From: Yinghuangia elevatio
GTDB taxonomy: Bacteria; Actinomycetota; Actinomycetes; Streptomycetales; Streptomycetaceae
Length of the DNA: 48,373 bases
Assembly (NCBI RefSeq): GCF_040649515.1
Contig: NZ_JBEZFP010000064.1
Location: 1 to 48,373, forward strand
Direction: 5' to 3'
The notes under the pieces are model-generated. The model did not search any database, was not told the origin of the DNA, and saw nothing but the letters and a program-made list of their open reading frames with translations. This document shows positions 16,853 to 25,182 of this stretch, in pieces; within the stretch, counting starts at the first letter, position 1; every line of letters begins with the position of its first letter. Made by a program: the position numbers and the translations under genes.

Positions 16853-16911
16853 GGCTCTTGTTCCTCCTCGGCGGCGCCGCTATCTTCGCCAAATAGCTGA
16901 CCATGTTACGC

Positions 16912-16934
16912 CGAATATTCGTCACCTGTACAGG
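16912..16934. promoter_or_regulatory. two adjacent palindromes in the IclR/cupin intergenic region
   Basis: CGAATATTCG (16912-16921) and CCTGTACAGG (16925-16934) are each perfect ten-base palindromes three bases apart, 23 bases before the cupin ATG. They are candidate operator half-sites for the divergent IclR regulator. No family consensus was matched. Confidence 0.45.
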
Positions 16935-16956
16935 GGCGACCCTGGAGGAGCCCGCC

Positions 16957-17418
16957 ATGCCAACCGCCACCGAGGGTCCCGAGCTGTCCGTCCACATCGG
17001 CGCGGACGACCTGCCGTTCGTCGAGATCGGCGGCGGCAACAAGCTCAAGGTCATCTGCGTCAAGGCGCAGGAGGGCCTGTGGATCGTGGAGAACGTGTTC
17101 CAGCCGGGCTTCGCCGTGCAGACACACCGGCACACCGGCCCGGTGTACGCCTACACCGTCTCCGGCGCGTGGAAGTACGCCGAGTACGACTACGTCAACC
17201 GCGCCGGGTCGTTCCTCTACGAGCCCGCCGGCTCCGTCCACACCCTGACCTGCATCGAGCCGGACACCCGCGTCTGGTTCCAGATGTACGGCGCCAACCT
17301 CAACCTCGACGCCGACGGCAATGTCGAGTCCGTCACCGACGGCCCCGGCTCGCTGCGGTCGTACTACCGGCTGTGCGAGATGCAGGGCCACGGCCGTCCG
17401 AACGTCCTGGTCGCCTGA
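16957..17418 (+). CDS. cupin, 2,4'-dihydroxyacetophenone dioxygenase-like family
   Basis: This 153-residue single-domain cupin has a first motif QPGFAVQTHRHTGPVYAYTVSGAWKY (two metal-binding histidines, with the usual glutamate replaced) and a second part YEPAGSVHTLTCIE. The C-terminal LNLDADGNVESV matches what I recall of proteins annotated as 2,4'-dihydroxyacetophenone dioxygenase family. The known member cleaves a C-C bond in an aromatic hydroxyketone using Fe(II). Activity here is inference. CTGGAGGAG precedes the ATG. The P450 gene begins 11 bases after its stop, so the two form an operon. Confidence 0.82.
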   Translation: MPTATEGPELSVHIGADDLPFVEIGGGNKLKVICVKAQEGLWIVENVFQPGFAVQTHRHTGPVYAYTVSGAWKYAEYDYVNRAGSFLYEPAGSVHTLTCIEPDTRVWFQMYGANLNLDADGNVESVTDGPGSLRSYYRLCEMQGHGRPNVLVA

Positions 17419-17429
17419 GGAGCAGCAGC

Positions 17430-18677
17430 ATGACCGTCACCCCAGACACCGCGCCCGACATCTACAGCCCCGACAGCTACGCGTCCGGCGCCCCGCACGC
17501 GCTCCTCGCCGAACTGCGGCGCACCAGCCCGGTCTTCTGGCAGGACATGCCGGGCACCGCGACCTCGAAGGCGGGGGGTTACTGGGCGGTCCTGCGGCAC
17601 GAGGACGTCGAGTACGTCTCGCAGCACCCGGAGATCTTCTCCGCGGAACGCGGCGGCATCGTGCTGGAGGACCTGGACGAGGACCGCCTCGACGCGCTCC
17701 GCGGCACGCTGCTGGCGATGGACCCGCCGCGACACCGGGCGTACCGCAAGCCGCTGGTCAAGTCGTTCACCGCCAGGGTGGTGGGCGGCATGGAGGGGCG
17801 CATCCGGGAGATCTGCCGGGAGATATTCGCCCGCATCCCGGACGGTGACGTCGAGTTCGTGCACGACGTCACCTCCAGCCTCCCCACCCAGGTCATCGGC
17901 GAACTGATGGGCCTGCCGCCGGAGGACTGGGACCACATCCACCGCCTCGCCGAGCGCACCAACAGCCAGCAGGACCCGGAGGTCGCCGGCAACGACGGCT
18001 ACGGTCCGGGCGACGCGTCCCGCGAAATGGCGATGTACGCGGTGCGCTTCGCCATGCGGCGCCGGCAGGAGTTGGACGGTGCCGAGGAGCCGCCCGAGGA
18101 CCTCACCACGCTCATCCTCGAATCCGAGTTCGGCGGCAAGCTGATGACCGACCTCGACTTCGGGTCCTTCTTCATGCAGCTCGTCACCGCCGGCAACGAC
18201 ACCACCAAGACCATGCTGTCGGGCGGCCTGCACGCCTTGCTCACCCACCCCGACCAGCTCGCCGCACTGCGCGCCGACCCGTCGCTCATCCCCGGCGCGG
18301 TCGAGGAGATCCTGCGCTGGGCCAACCCGCTGCACTACTTCCGGCGCACCGCCACGCGGGACGTCGAACTGCGCGGCGTACGGATCAAGGAGGGCGACAA
18401 GGTCGCGGTGTACTACACGTCCGCCAATCGCGACGAGGACGTCTTCGCCGACCCGCAGGCCTTCGACATCACCCGCAAGCCCAACCCGCACCTTTCGTTC
18501 GGCTTCGCCGAGCACTTCTGCCTCGGTGTGCACATCGCCCGCCTGGAAGGCCGGGTGTTCTTTGAGGAGTTGCTCGCGACGTTCCCGCACATCGAGCTGA
18601 CCGGCGAACCGAAGCGGCTGCGCTCCAACCTCAACAACTCCCTGACGCAGCTACCGGTACGGCTGATGCGCAACTGA
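17430..18677 (+). CDS. cytochrome P450
   Basis: This 415-residue protein is the length of a bacterial class I P450. The I-helix oxygen-binding motif is TAGNDTTKTML, the K-helix ExxR is EEILRW, and the haem loop is LSFGFAEHFCLGVHIARLEG with Cys364 as thiolate ligand. In that loop the usual second Gly of FGxGxHxCxG is Ala-Glu. The overall pattern recalls steroid- and terpene-hydroxylating actinobacterial P450s such as CYP125/CYP142 relatives. No ferredoxin gene lies nearby, so electrons must come from elsewhere. It shares an operon with the upstream cupin; GGAGCAG precedes the ATG. Confidence 0.95.
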   Translation: MTVTPDTAPDIYSPDSYASGAPHALLAELRRTSPVFWQDMPGTATSKAGGYWAVLRHEDVEYVSQHPEIFSAERGGIVLEDLDEDRLDALRGTLLAMDPPRHRAYRKPLVKSFTARVVGGMEGRIREICREIFARIPDGDVEFVHDVTSSLPTQVIGELMGLPPEDWDHIHRLAERTNSQQDPEVAGNDGYGPGDASREMAMYAVRFAMRRRQELDGAEEPPEDLTTLILESEFGGKLMTDLDFGSFFMQLVTAGNDTTKTMLSGGLHALLTHPDQLAALRADPSLIPGAVEEILRWANPLHYFRRTATRDVELRGVRIKEGDKVAVYYTSANRDEDVFADPQAFDITRKPNPHLSFGFAEHFCLGVHIARLEGRVFFEELLATFPHIELTGEPKRLRSNLNNSLTQLPVRLMRN

Positions 18678-18718
18678 GTCGTCGTACGCAACCCGTCTCG
18701 CCGTCGAGCGCGGTGGAG

Positions 18719-19144
18719 TCAGCCGCGTTTGGCGGTGGGCCAGCCGTGTCCCCAGCCGCCTTGCACCATCGTCTGGAACGCCCAGCCGTCCTCCGTGCGG
18801 ACCAGCAGGTCCACGTAGTGCATGCTCTGCGGCTGCCCGTCGACGGTCATCGTGGCCTCGGTCTCCACGACGACGAGGTTCGCGCTGAGGAAGCGAGGCG
18901 TCCGGGTGGACTTGAGGTCGAGCCCGGCGGTTCCGCCGCCGATGGCCTCGCGCATCGTCTCGATGTACTCCTCGCGGGTCCACTGCCGCACCGCGGCGTG
19001 GCCGCCGGGGACGTCGGTGGCGAGGTTCATCGGGAACACCGCCAGATCGGCCAGTCCCTCGATCGAGCCGCGCTCGGCGAGCGCGTCGAACTCGGCGAAC
19101 CACGCCTCGATGGCCTGCGTTTCCTCGGCGGTCGGCTGGTACAC
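18719..19144 (-). CDS. SnoaL-like / NTF2-fold family protein
   Basis: This 141-residue protein has the NTF2-like layout: an N-terminal helix (TAEETQAIEAWFAEFDALAERGSIEGLADLAVFP), the strand-rich sheet (LSANLVVVETEATMTVDGQPQSMHYVDLLVRTEDGWAFQTMVQGGWG) and a typical hydrophobic pocket. Members act as isomerases, cyclases, dehydratases or ligand carriers. The GTG at 19144 was chosen because GGAAGGA lies six bases upstream. The previous gene on the same strand ends 59 bases away, with a 31-base palindrome in the gap. It runs convergently into the P450 gene. Confidence 0.85.
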   Translation of the reverse strand: MYQPTAEETQAIEAWFAEFDALAERGSIEGLADLAVFPMNLATDVPGGHAAVRQWTREEYIETMREAIGGGTAGLDLKSTRTPRFLSANLVVVETEATMTVDGQPQSMHYVDLLVRTEDGWAFQTMVQGGWGHGWPTAKRG

Positions 19145-19172
19145 GGCTGTTCCTTCCGGTGCGGTGGCGCTA

Positions 19173-19203
19173 CTCCGTACAACGTACGGTACGCCGTACG
19201 GAG
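19173..19203. promoter_or_regulatory. 31-base imperfect palindrome with four GTAC cores
   Basis: The 31 bases read nearly the same on both strands (13 of 15 arm positions pair). They contain GTAC at 19177, 19184, 19189 and 19196. The site fills the gap between the F420-oxidoreductase stop and the SnoaL-like gene start. There is essentially no loop and no T-run, which favours a protein-binding operator over a terminator. Confidence 0.6.
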
Positions 19204-19662
19204 TTACAACTCGCTTTCCGCCTGCGGGGTGAGCACGACAATCGGGATCGTGCGGCCGGTCTTCTGCGCGTACTCGTCGTAGAGGGGAAAGATCCGCGCC
19301 ATCTCGGGCCACAGGGTTGCGCGTTCGTCCGAGGACGCGACGCGCGCCCGCGCGGTGAACCGCCGGGTGCCGGCCTGCACCCCGGCACTCGGGTCCGCAA
19401 GCAGGTTCTTGAGCCACGCCGGATCCTCGTCGGCTCCGCCGTTGGAGGCGACCACCACGAAATCGTCGCCTGACATTCCGTAGATCAGGCAGGTCCGGCG
19501 CGGCTTGCCGGTGGCGCGGCCGGTGGTGGCGAGCACAAGGACGTGCACCCCGTTGTTCACATGTCCTTCGGTGCCGCCCGAGGCCAGGTACGCGCGGGTC
19601 TGCTCCGCAACCCAGTCCTGCTGCGAGTCGGTGGCGCGGTCAATGTCTTCGGCGACGGCCAT
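19204..19662 (-). CDS. deazaflavin (F420)-dependent nitroreductase-family protein
   Basis: This 152-residue protein matches the DUF385/Ddn family of split-barrel F420H2-dependent reductases. Diagnostic parts are VLVLATTGRATGKPRRTCLIYGMSGDDFVVVASNGGADEDPAWLKNLLADPSAGVQ and the C-terminal FPLYDEYAQKTGRTIPIVVL. Such enzymes reduce quinones, nitro compounds or enones with cofactor F420. GGAAGGA lies eight bases before the ATG. It precedes the SnoaL-like gene on the same strand and may be cotranscribed, although the intervening palindrome could uncouple them. Confidence 0.92.
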   Translation of the reverse strand: MAVAEDIDRATDSQQDWVAEQTRAYLASGGTEGHVNNGVHVLVLATTGRATGKPRRTCLIYGMSGDDFVVVASNGGADEDPAWLKNLLADPSAGVQAGTRRFTARARVASSDERATLWPEMARIFPLYDEYAQKTGRTIPIVVLTPQAESEL

Positions 19663-19870
19663 GCCGCGGTTCCTTCCAGGAGCGAGCGTGCACTGAGGCC
19701 ACGGTGGCCCCATCTGCTCTGCCCAGAGAACGAACCTGGCAACCCGTTCTCGACATCCCCGACAGCCAGCCCTGCCGCAGGACAAAGACGGTCGCAAACC
19801 CTCCCGTCCAACACCGCGAGCAACCCGTTTTGATGAACCACCAGCACCTTGCCGACAGACGGGGAAACGA

Positions 19871-20041
19871 TCACAAGATCGGCTGAGAGTCGTCGATCTC
19901 GAACGGGATCCACGATTCCGGGCTCAGGCCGGAAGTTCCGTCGGGCTCCAGTCCGGTGGAGCCCGGCAGCACCTCCGACGACACCTTCTCCGCAGGCCAC
20001 CAGTTCGGGTGGTTCCGGGCAGTCTGATTCGGCAACGCCAT
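19871..20041 (-). CDS. small hypothetical protein (56 aa) coupled to ArsR
   Basis: From ATG 20041 the minus strand reads MALPNQTARNHPNWWPAEKV and ends FEIDDSQPIL before a TGA at 19871. Third codon positions are mostly G or C and AGGAG sits directly upstream, supporting a real gene. It begins five bases after the ArsR stop, so translation is probably coupled. The sequence is acidic, has three tryptophans, no cysteine and no hydrophobic helix. No family was recognised. It could be a small partner of ArsR or of the divergent protease, or a remnant of a larger gene. Confidence 0.55.
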   Translation of the reverse strand: MALPNQTARNHPNWWPAEKVSSEVLPGSTGLEPDGTSGLSPESWIPFEIDDSQPIL

Positions 20042-20046
20042 GTCTC

Positions 20047-20586
20047 CTAGGCGGAACCAGTCGTGCCGGTCGGTGGGGCCTGCTGGTAGAGCGCCACCAA
20101 CACGCCGTGCAGGGGCTGGTCGGCTCCGCCTTCCTCGGTTTCGTCGACCAGGTTGGTGAGGGTCTCGCCGAGTGCTCGTGCCTGTGCGGGGCTGAGGCGC
20201 AGGTGGCGCAGCCTCAGGGTCTCGGCGGGTGAGCGTTCCAGCTCCTGGGCGAACGCGGCGAGCATCGCGGCGGTGCCTGCCGCCTGGGGTTCGGCGACGA
20301 CCATGTGCCGGGCCGTGCGCTGGAAGTACTGCTCCGTGCCGCCGCGGACCTGGCGGGTCTCGGCGATGTGCACCAGCCCGGCTTCGCGGAGCACTTTGAG
20401 GTGGTGGGCCACGTTTCCCTTCTTCGCGTCGAGCTGCGCCGCAAGCCGGCTGACGGTGGCGGGCTGGTGGCCGAGGGCGAAGAGCAGCCGCTGCCGCAGC
20501 GGATGGGCGAGCGCCGCGAACTGTTCCGGTGCGCCGATCTCCAGGACGTCCTCGGGAGGCGGCAGGTGGGAGGTCTCATCAGGCAT
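20047..20586 (-). CDS. ArsR-family winged-helix regulator
   Basis: This 179-residue protein has an ArsR/HTH_20-type domain at residues 18-90 (EQFAALAHPLRQRLLFALGHQPATVSRLAAQLDAKKGNVAHHLKVLREAGLV, then the wing TEQYFQRTARHMVV). The metal-binding ELCVCD motif of classic ArsR is absent, so it is not a simple metal sensor. The C-terminal half is helical and may bind a ligand. It is divergent from an S41 protease with an 11-base-arm inverted repeat between them, and it is followed by a coupled 56-codon gene. Confidence 0.9.
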   Translation of the reverse strand: MPDETSHLPPPEDVLEIGAPEQFAALAHPLRQRLLFALGHQPATVSRLAAQLDAKKGNVAHHLKVLREAGLVHIAETRQVRGGTEQYFQRTARHMVVAEPQAAGTAAMLAAFAQELERSPAETLRLRHLRLSPAQARALGETLTNLVDETEEGGADQPLHGVLVALYQQAPPTGTTGSA

Positions 20587-20587
20587 G

Positions 20588-20619
20588 GCGAAAGTGTCTA
20601 AAGTTCTTGACGCTTTCGC
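20588..20619. promoter_or_regulatory. inverted repeat, likely ArsR operator
   Basis: GCGAAAGTGTC and GACGCTTTCGC form eleven-base arms (one T/C mismatch) around a ten-base AT-rich spacer, filling most of the 57-base gap between divergent ArsR and S41 starts. TTGACG (20607-20612), inside the repeat, is a possible -35 box for the protease gene, so binding would block transcription. Confidence 0.7.
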
Positions 20620-20643
20620 AAGGGCGATGATCTACTTCCGGCC

Positions 20644-21549
20644 ATGACGACACCGACGAAGATCTCGCCTGCCCCTGTCATCGACGAGACAGCGCGGCTC
20701 CTGACCGAGCACTACACCTTCCCCGAGATAGCCGAGCAGGTCGCGGGCCTGCTGCAACGACGCCTTGCCGAGGGCGCGTACGACGTCGACGCCGCCGAGG
20801 AGCTTGCCCGGCTGGTCACCGCCGACCTCCAGTCCGCCAACGGCGACCGGCACCTGCGACTGAAGCACCACACCGAACCGGTCCCCGAGAAGAAGGGGGC
20901 GGCCACCCTGGAGTCCATGCGCCGGGAGTTCGACACCTCGCTGGGCGGCGTACCCCGGGTCGAATTGCTCGACGGAGGGGTGGCCGTGGTGGAGCTGGCA
21001 CCCATGCTGTTCCCGCTGGAGTGGGCCGCCGAACCGCTGAGCGCCGCGCTCACCCTGGCTTCTCGCGCCCAAGCACTCATCGTGGACCTTCGCGGCAACC
21101 GCGGAGGCGACCCGGACACGGTCGCCTTCGTGTGCAGCTACCTGCTCGACGAGCGCACCCACCTCAACACCATGTCCTGGCGCCGTGGCGACCGCACCGA
21201 GCAGTCCTGGAGCCTGCCGCATGTTCCCGGCGCGCGCTTCGGCGGCAGCAAGCCGTTGTACGTGCTGTCCAGCGGCACCACCTTCTCCGCCGCCGAGGAG
21301 CTGGCGTACGACCTCCAGCAGCTCGGCCGCGCCGTGGTCGTCGGCGAGCCCACCCGCGGCGGCGCACATCCCTGCCAGGGCTGGACCGTGCATCCGCACC
21401 TGGAGGCCACCGTCCCCGTCGGCCGCGCCGTCAACCCCGTCTCCGGCACGAACTGGGAGGGCACCGGTGTGCAGCCGGACGTCCCCTGCCCCGCTGCCGA
21501 ATCCCTCGACCGCGCCCGCACCCTGGCCCTCGCCCAACTGGCATCCTGA
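20644..21549 (+). CDS. S41-family peptidase, IRBP-like type
   Basis: This 301-residue protein begins with the helical N-domain (VIDETARLLTEHYTFPEIAEQVAGLLQRRL). The tail-protease core follows: LIVDLRGNRGGDPDTVAFVCSYLL, then the nucleophile Ser215 in SSGTTFSAAEELAYDL, and RAVVVGEPTRGGAHP. This arrangement matches the interphotoreceptor-retinoid-binding-protein-like branch of S41, which has no PDZ domain. No signal peptide is seen, so it is probably cytoplasmic. The ATG lies right after the candidate promoter inside the ArsR operator, suggesting a leaderless, ArsR-controlled message. The substrate is unknown. Confidence 0.92.
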   Translation: MTTPTKISPAPVIDETARLLTEHYTFPEIAEQVAGLLQRRLAEGAYDVDAAEELARLVTADLQSANGDRHLRLKHHTEPVPEKKGAATLESMRREFDTSLGGVPRVELLDGGVAVVELAPMLFPLEWAAEPLSAALTLASRAQALIVDLRGNRGGDPDTVAFVCSYLLDERTHLNTMSWRRGDRTEQSWSLPHVPGARFGGSKPLYVLSSGTTFSAAEELAYDLQQLGRAVVVGEPTRGGAHPCQGWTVHPHLEATVPVGRAVNPVSGTNWEGTGVQPDVPCPAAESLDRARTLALAQLAS

Positions 21550-21675
21550 CCTGGCCGGCTCGTCGCCGGTTTGTCGTGTGTGTCGCGCGTGCGGCGATTC
21601 TCCAACTCACGTGCTGGGCATCGAGGTCGTCCGTCATGGTCGGCGCAGCGCTGCCGGCAAGGCTGTCCCCTCCAG

Positions 21676-22053
21676 TCAGTCCGCTTGGGACCGATGGGCG
21701 GCGGTGAAAGGCCCTGTGTCGTCGATGCTGCGGTGCAGGGGGAAGTGCTCCTCAAGCCCGGTGGCAACGAGGATGCGGGGGAGCAGCGGCCGGGTGGAGA
21801 CCACGCGCAGGACGCCCTGCCGTTGGAGCACCCGGGTGCGGGCGCGCAGCAGCAGGTGCAGCGCGGTGCTGTCCATGAAGGTGACGGGCCGCAGGTCGAC
21901 GGCCAGGAGCGAATACCAGCTCCGGGTCAGGTCGTCCAGGACGATGCCGATCCCAGGGCCGGCGACGATGTCGATCTCGCCGCTCAACTCCGCGACGATG
22001 CTGCCGTGTTCGCAGCGGTGGCGAATGTTGGGGGACGCGGTGGTGTGCCACAT
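21676..22053 (-). CDS. STAS-domain anti-anti-sigma factor-like protein
   Basis: This 125-residue STAS domain contains VAELSGEIDIVAGPGIGIVLDD and the phospho-acceptor-type loop VDLRPVTFMDSTALHLLLRARTRV, where Ser in DST is the usual phosphorylation site. Such proteins free a sigma factor by binding its anti-sigma kinase. No anti-sigma gene lies beside it, so the partner must be elsewhere, as is common in Streptomyces. It is divergent from the LuxR-type regulator gene, about 260 bases away. Confidence 0.9.
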   Translation of the reverse strand: MWHTTASPNIRHRCEHGSIVAELSGEIDIVAGPGIGIVLDDLTRSWYSLLAVDLRPVTFMDSTALHLLLRARTRVLQRQGVLRVVSTRPLLPRILVATGLEEHFPLHRSIDDTGPFTAAHRSQAD

Positions 22054-22314
22054 CGGTGATTGCCTGCCCCTGGGTCGGGGCCGGGCCGTGCGGGTCCTTT
22101 CCGCCTGGCCCGGCGTGCCGTTGTCGTGCGGGCCACCGGGCGTCTGGGGCGGTTACCGGCTTACGTTAGGCGTGGGGGCGACTCTCGGCATGGGAGTCCG
22201 TGGAACCGCCGGGCGTGTCGGCGGGGGCGCTCGAAGCACAGCACGGGCGTGAACCCGCCCCGCCGCACACTTCACGCCGGGTATTGGTTGGCCGGGCGTG
22301 TTCGGCCGAGCAGC

Positions 22315-25182
22315 ATGCACACTCTGAACGTGGCCAATCGGAGGACACCTCCTGATGCAGGAATCTCGGCCCGTGAGGCCGAGGTCCTTGCCGCGCTCGG
22401 CGAGTATCTGACCAACGCCGAGATCGGCGCCCGTTTGTCGATCTCCATCCGCACCGTCGAGAGCCATGTCTCCTCGTTGCTCCGCAAGTTGCGGGTGGAC
22501 GACCGCCGTGCGCTCGCCGTCGTTTCGGCGAACCTGCCCTCCGATTCCGCGGCCGGGCCCGCCGGGCCCAAGGCGCTGCCTTCGCCGTTGACGCCGTTCG
22601 TGGGGCGGGTGGCCGAGCGGGCGGCGCTGACCGAAGCGCTGCACGACCATCGGCTGGTCACGGCTGTCGGACCGGGCGGGGTGGGCAAGACCCGTCTGGC
22701 CCTGAGCCTCGCCGCCGAGGCGAACGACCGGTTCGCCGACGGTGTCTGGTACGTCAACCTGGTACCGGTGAGCGACCCTTCGCTGATCGCGGCGGCGATT
22801 GCGGACACGCTGGGCCTCGGGGCGAGTGCAGGCCGCTCACCGACGGACACCCTCCTGGCATGGACGGCCGACCGGGAAACGCTGCTCGTGCTGGACAACT
22901 GCGAACACCTGCTGGACGGCGTGGTGGTCCTGCTGGAACGGCTGCTGGCCGGCAGCCCCCGGCTGACAGTACTCGCCACCAGTCGGGCGAGGTTGCTGGT
23001 GCCGTTCGAATGGGTGTTTGCGGTGCCCGGCCTGTCCGTCGAAGCCGATGGGGGCGGCCCCGGTGACGCGGTCGAGCTGTTCTTCGGGCGAGCCGCGGCC
23101 GGCGGGAGCCTGCCGATGTCCGACGACACCGAGCGCATCACCGCCGTCTGCCGGGGCCTGGACGGCATGGCGCTCGCGATCGAACTGGCCGCCGCCCGGT
23201 ACTCGTCGCTCGGCCTTGACGGACTCGAAGCCGGACTGGCCGACCGGCTGCGGCTGCTGACCGGCGGACCGCGGATCGACGACCGGCACCGTTCGTTGCG
23301 GTCCACGCTCGACTGGAGTTACGCACTGCTGGCGGAACCCGATCAGGCGGTGCTCCGCCGGATCTCGGTTTTTGCCGGCTCGTTCACCGCCGACGCCGCG
23401 GCGACGATTCTGGCCGGGTGGCCGCCGGTGGAGACCGGTGCCGTCGCGACCGTCCTGGCCGGGCTCGCCGACCAGAGCCTGCTGACCGCGATCGCGGAGC
23501 CGGGCGGAACCCGCTACCGCGTTTTGGAGACGATTCGTCAGTACGGCGTGGACCGGCGTGACGACGCCGGCGAGTCGGTCCAGGCACTCGCGCGCCATCT
23601 CCACTGGTGTCTGGAGGAAAGCGCGGTTCTGCGGGCCGCCTCCCGCGAGCCGGCCGGTGCCTGGAGAGGGGCGTTCGATCGGGTCGCCGACGAGTTGCGC
23701 GGTGCCCTGGCCTGGGCGGCCCGCAGCGCCGAACATCGCTCAGAGGGGCACCGGTTGGCGATGGCGTTGGCGGAGCTGACCTTCGACCAGGGCATGCCCG
23801 GGGAGGCGCAGCGCCGCTACGAACAGGCGGCCGAGCTCGCCGCCGACCACACCGGAGCCGCCGGCGCATTGCGTTGCGCGGCGGGTGCCGCGGAGTCCCG
23901 GCATTTCGGCAACGAGGCGTTGCGGCTGCGCAGGGCCGCGGCCGATGCCGCGATACGAGCAGGCGATCGGATCGGCGCGGCCGGTGACCTCGCCCGGAAC
24001 GCCGAGTTCGTCAACCGCGCCCCAGGGCTCCTTGCGACCGAGCCCGCGGCCGGTGAGGTGGAGGCGCTGATCGCCGAGGGCTGGACGCTGGCCGACGGCG
24101 ACTTGGCCGCGCAGGCGCGCCTGCTCACCGCCGAGGCCGCCAACGGCTCGATCGCCGATCCGGCCACCCTCGAACTCGTCGAGCGCGCACTCGCGTTGGC
24201 CCGCCGCCTCGACGACCCGTTGATCGAGAGCGCCGCGCTCGACCAGCTCACGGTGATACAGATGGGGCGCGGCGACGTCCGCGCCGCGGCGGCCGGCGCG
24301 ATGCGGCGTACCGAGTTGCTCGCTCCGCTGCGGGTGACGGCCATGACCGGATTGGAGTTCTTCGACGGGTTCGGCATGGCCGACCATTGCGCCGTCGCCG
24401 CCGGTGACCTGCCGGCCGCGAGGAGATATGCCGAGCGCCTGCGGGATCTGCCGTTCTACCGCGGGGAAGGCCACTTGGCGGTACGCCGGCTGCTCGTCGT
24501 CACGGCGCTCGCGGGCGACTGGGACGAGACGATCGCACTGGCGGAGCGCTTCCGCGAGGGGTGGGACCGGGCGGGTCGACCGCGTGCGGGCAACCTCAGG
24601 AGCGGCGCGTACGCCGCCGCGACGGTGCACGGGCTGCGCGGAGACGACGACGCCCGTGCCGAGTGGTTGGACGTCGTCGACGCTCTCGGAACCCAAGGCC
24701 CGCCGGGCCGCTCGGCGGCGCCGCTTCGCTTCGGTGAATTCTTCGACGCCTTGCTCCTGCTGCACCGCGGCCTGCCCGGACAGGCAGTGCAGGTGTTGCA
24801 CACGCCTCCGGACGAGTTGACGGACTGGTACGACAGCGTGTGGCGTACCTGGTACGCCGCGGCGTGGGCCGAGGCGGCAGTCCTCGGCGGACACCAGGAC
24901 GCGGCCGCTCGCGTTCGGAGCGCACGCCCGGCGACCGCGGGAAACCCGGTCGCCACCGCCGTCGTCGACCGAGCGGCGGCCGTGGCCGCGGGAGACCGCG
25001 ACGGGTTGACCGCAGCCGCCGCTGCCCTGGAGGGGACCGGCTGCCGCTACCAGTGGGCCCGGGCGCTCGTCTTCCTCGACGGGGAGCAACGGGCACGTGG
25101 CGAATCCGAGCTGGCGCGCATGGGTGCGACAGCCATGGTCCGGCCTCGGGAACAGCCATGGCCGGTCCGGCCTCCGGGATAG
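22315..25182 (+). CDS. LuxR-HTH / NB-ARC-type ATPase regulator (large)
   Basis: This 955-residue protein has an N-terminal LuxR-type HTH at about 15-72 (SAREAEVLAALGEYLTNAEIGARLSISIRTVESHVSSLLRKLRV). Next comes a STAND-like ATPase: Walker A GPGGVGKT at 119-126, Walker B TLLVLDN near 190 and LATSRARLL. A winged helix with LEAGL, LRSTLDWSYALL and VFAGSFTADAA follows, then a long TPR-like helical C-terminus. Such proteins act as ligand-gated transcription switches. The HTH is at the N-terminus, unlike MalT-type proteins. The start is the ATG at 22315; the frame is open further upstream without coding character. Confidence 0.9.
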   Translation: MHTLNVANRRTPPDAGISAREAEVLAALGEYLTNAEIGARLSISIRTVESHVSSLLRKLRVDDRRALAVVSANLPSDSAAGPAGPKALPSPLTPFVGRVAERAALTEALHDHRLVTAVGPGGVGKTRLALSLAAEANDRFADGVWYVNLVPVSDPSLIAAAIADTLGLGASAGRSPTDTLLAWTADRETLLVLDNCEHLLDGVVVLLERLLAGSPRLTVLATSRARLLVPFEWVFAVPGLSVEADGGGPGDAVELFFGRAAAGGSLPMSDDTERITAVCRGLDGMALAIELAAARYSSLGLDGLEAGLADRLRLLTGGPRIDDRHRSLRSTLDWSYALLAEPDQAVLRRISVFAGSFTADAAATILAGWPPVETGAVATVLAGLADQSLLTAIAEPGGTRYRVLETIRQYGVDRRDDAGESVQALARHLHWCLEESAVLRAASREPAGAWRGAFDRVADELRGALAWAARSAEHRSEGHRLAMALAELTFDQGMPGEAQRRYEQAAELAADHTGAAGALRCAAGAAESRHFGNEALRLRRAAADAAIRAGDRIGAAGDLARNAEFVNRAPGLLATEPAAGEVEALIAEGWTLADGDLAAQARLLTAEAANGSIADPATLELVERALALARRLDDPLIESAALDQLTVIQMGRGDVRAAAAGAMRRTELLAPLRVTAMTGLEFFDGFGMADHCAVAAGDLPAARRYAERLRDLPFYRGEGHLAVRRLLVVTALAGDWDETIALAERFREGWDRAGRPRAGNLRSGAYAAATVHGLRGDDDARAEWLDVVDALGTQGPPGRSAAPLRFGEFFDALLLLHRGLPGQAVQVLHTPPDELTDWYDSVWRTWYAAAWAEAAVLGGHQDAAARVRSARPATAGNPVATAVVDRAAAVAAGDRDGLTAAAAALEGTGCRYQWARALVFLDGEQRARGESELARMGATAMVRPREQPWPVRPPG

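Noticed and set aside
19160..19203. 31-base palindrome as a simple transcription terminator for the F420 oxidoreductase gene
   Set aside because: There is almost no loop, no T-rich tail, and the repeated GTAC cores look like protein contacts. The operator reading was preferred, though termination cannot be excluded.
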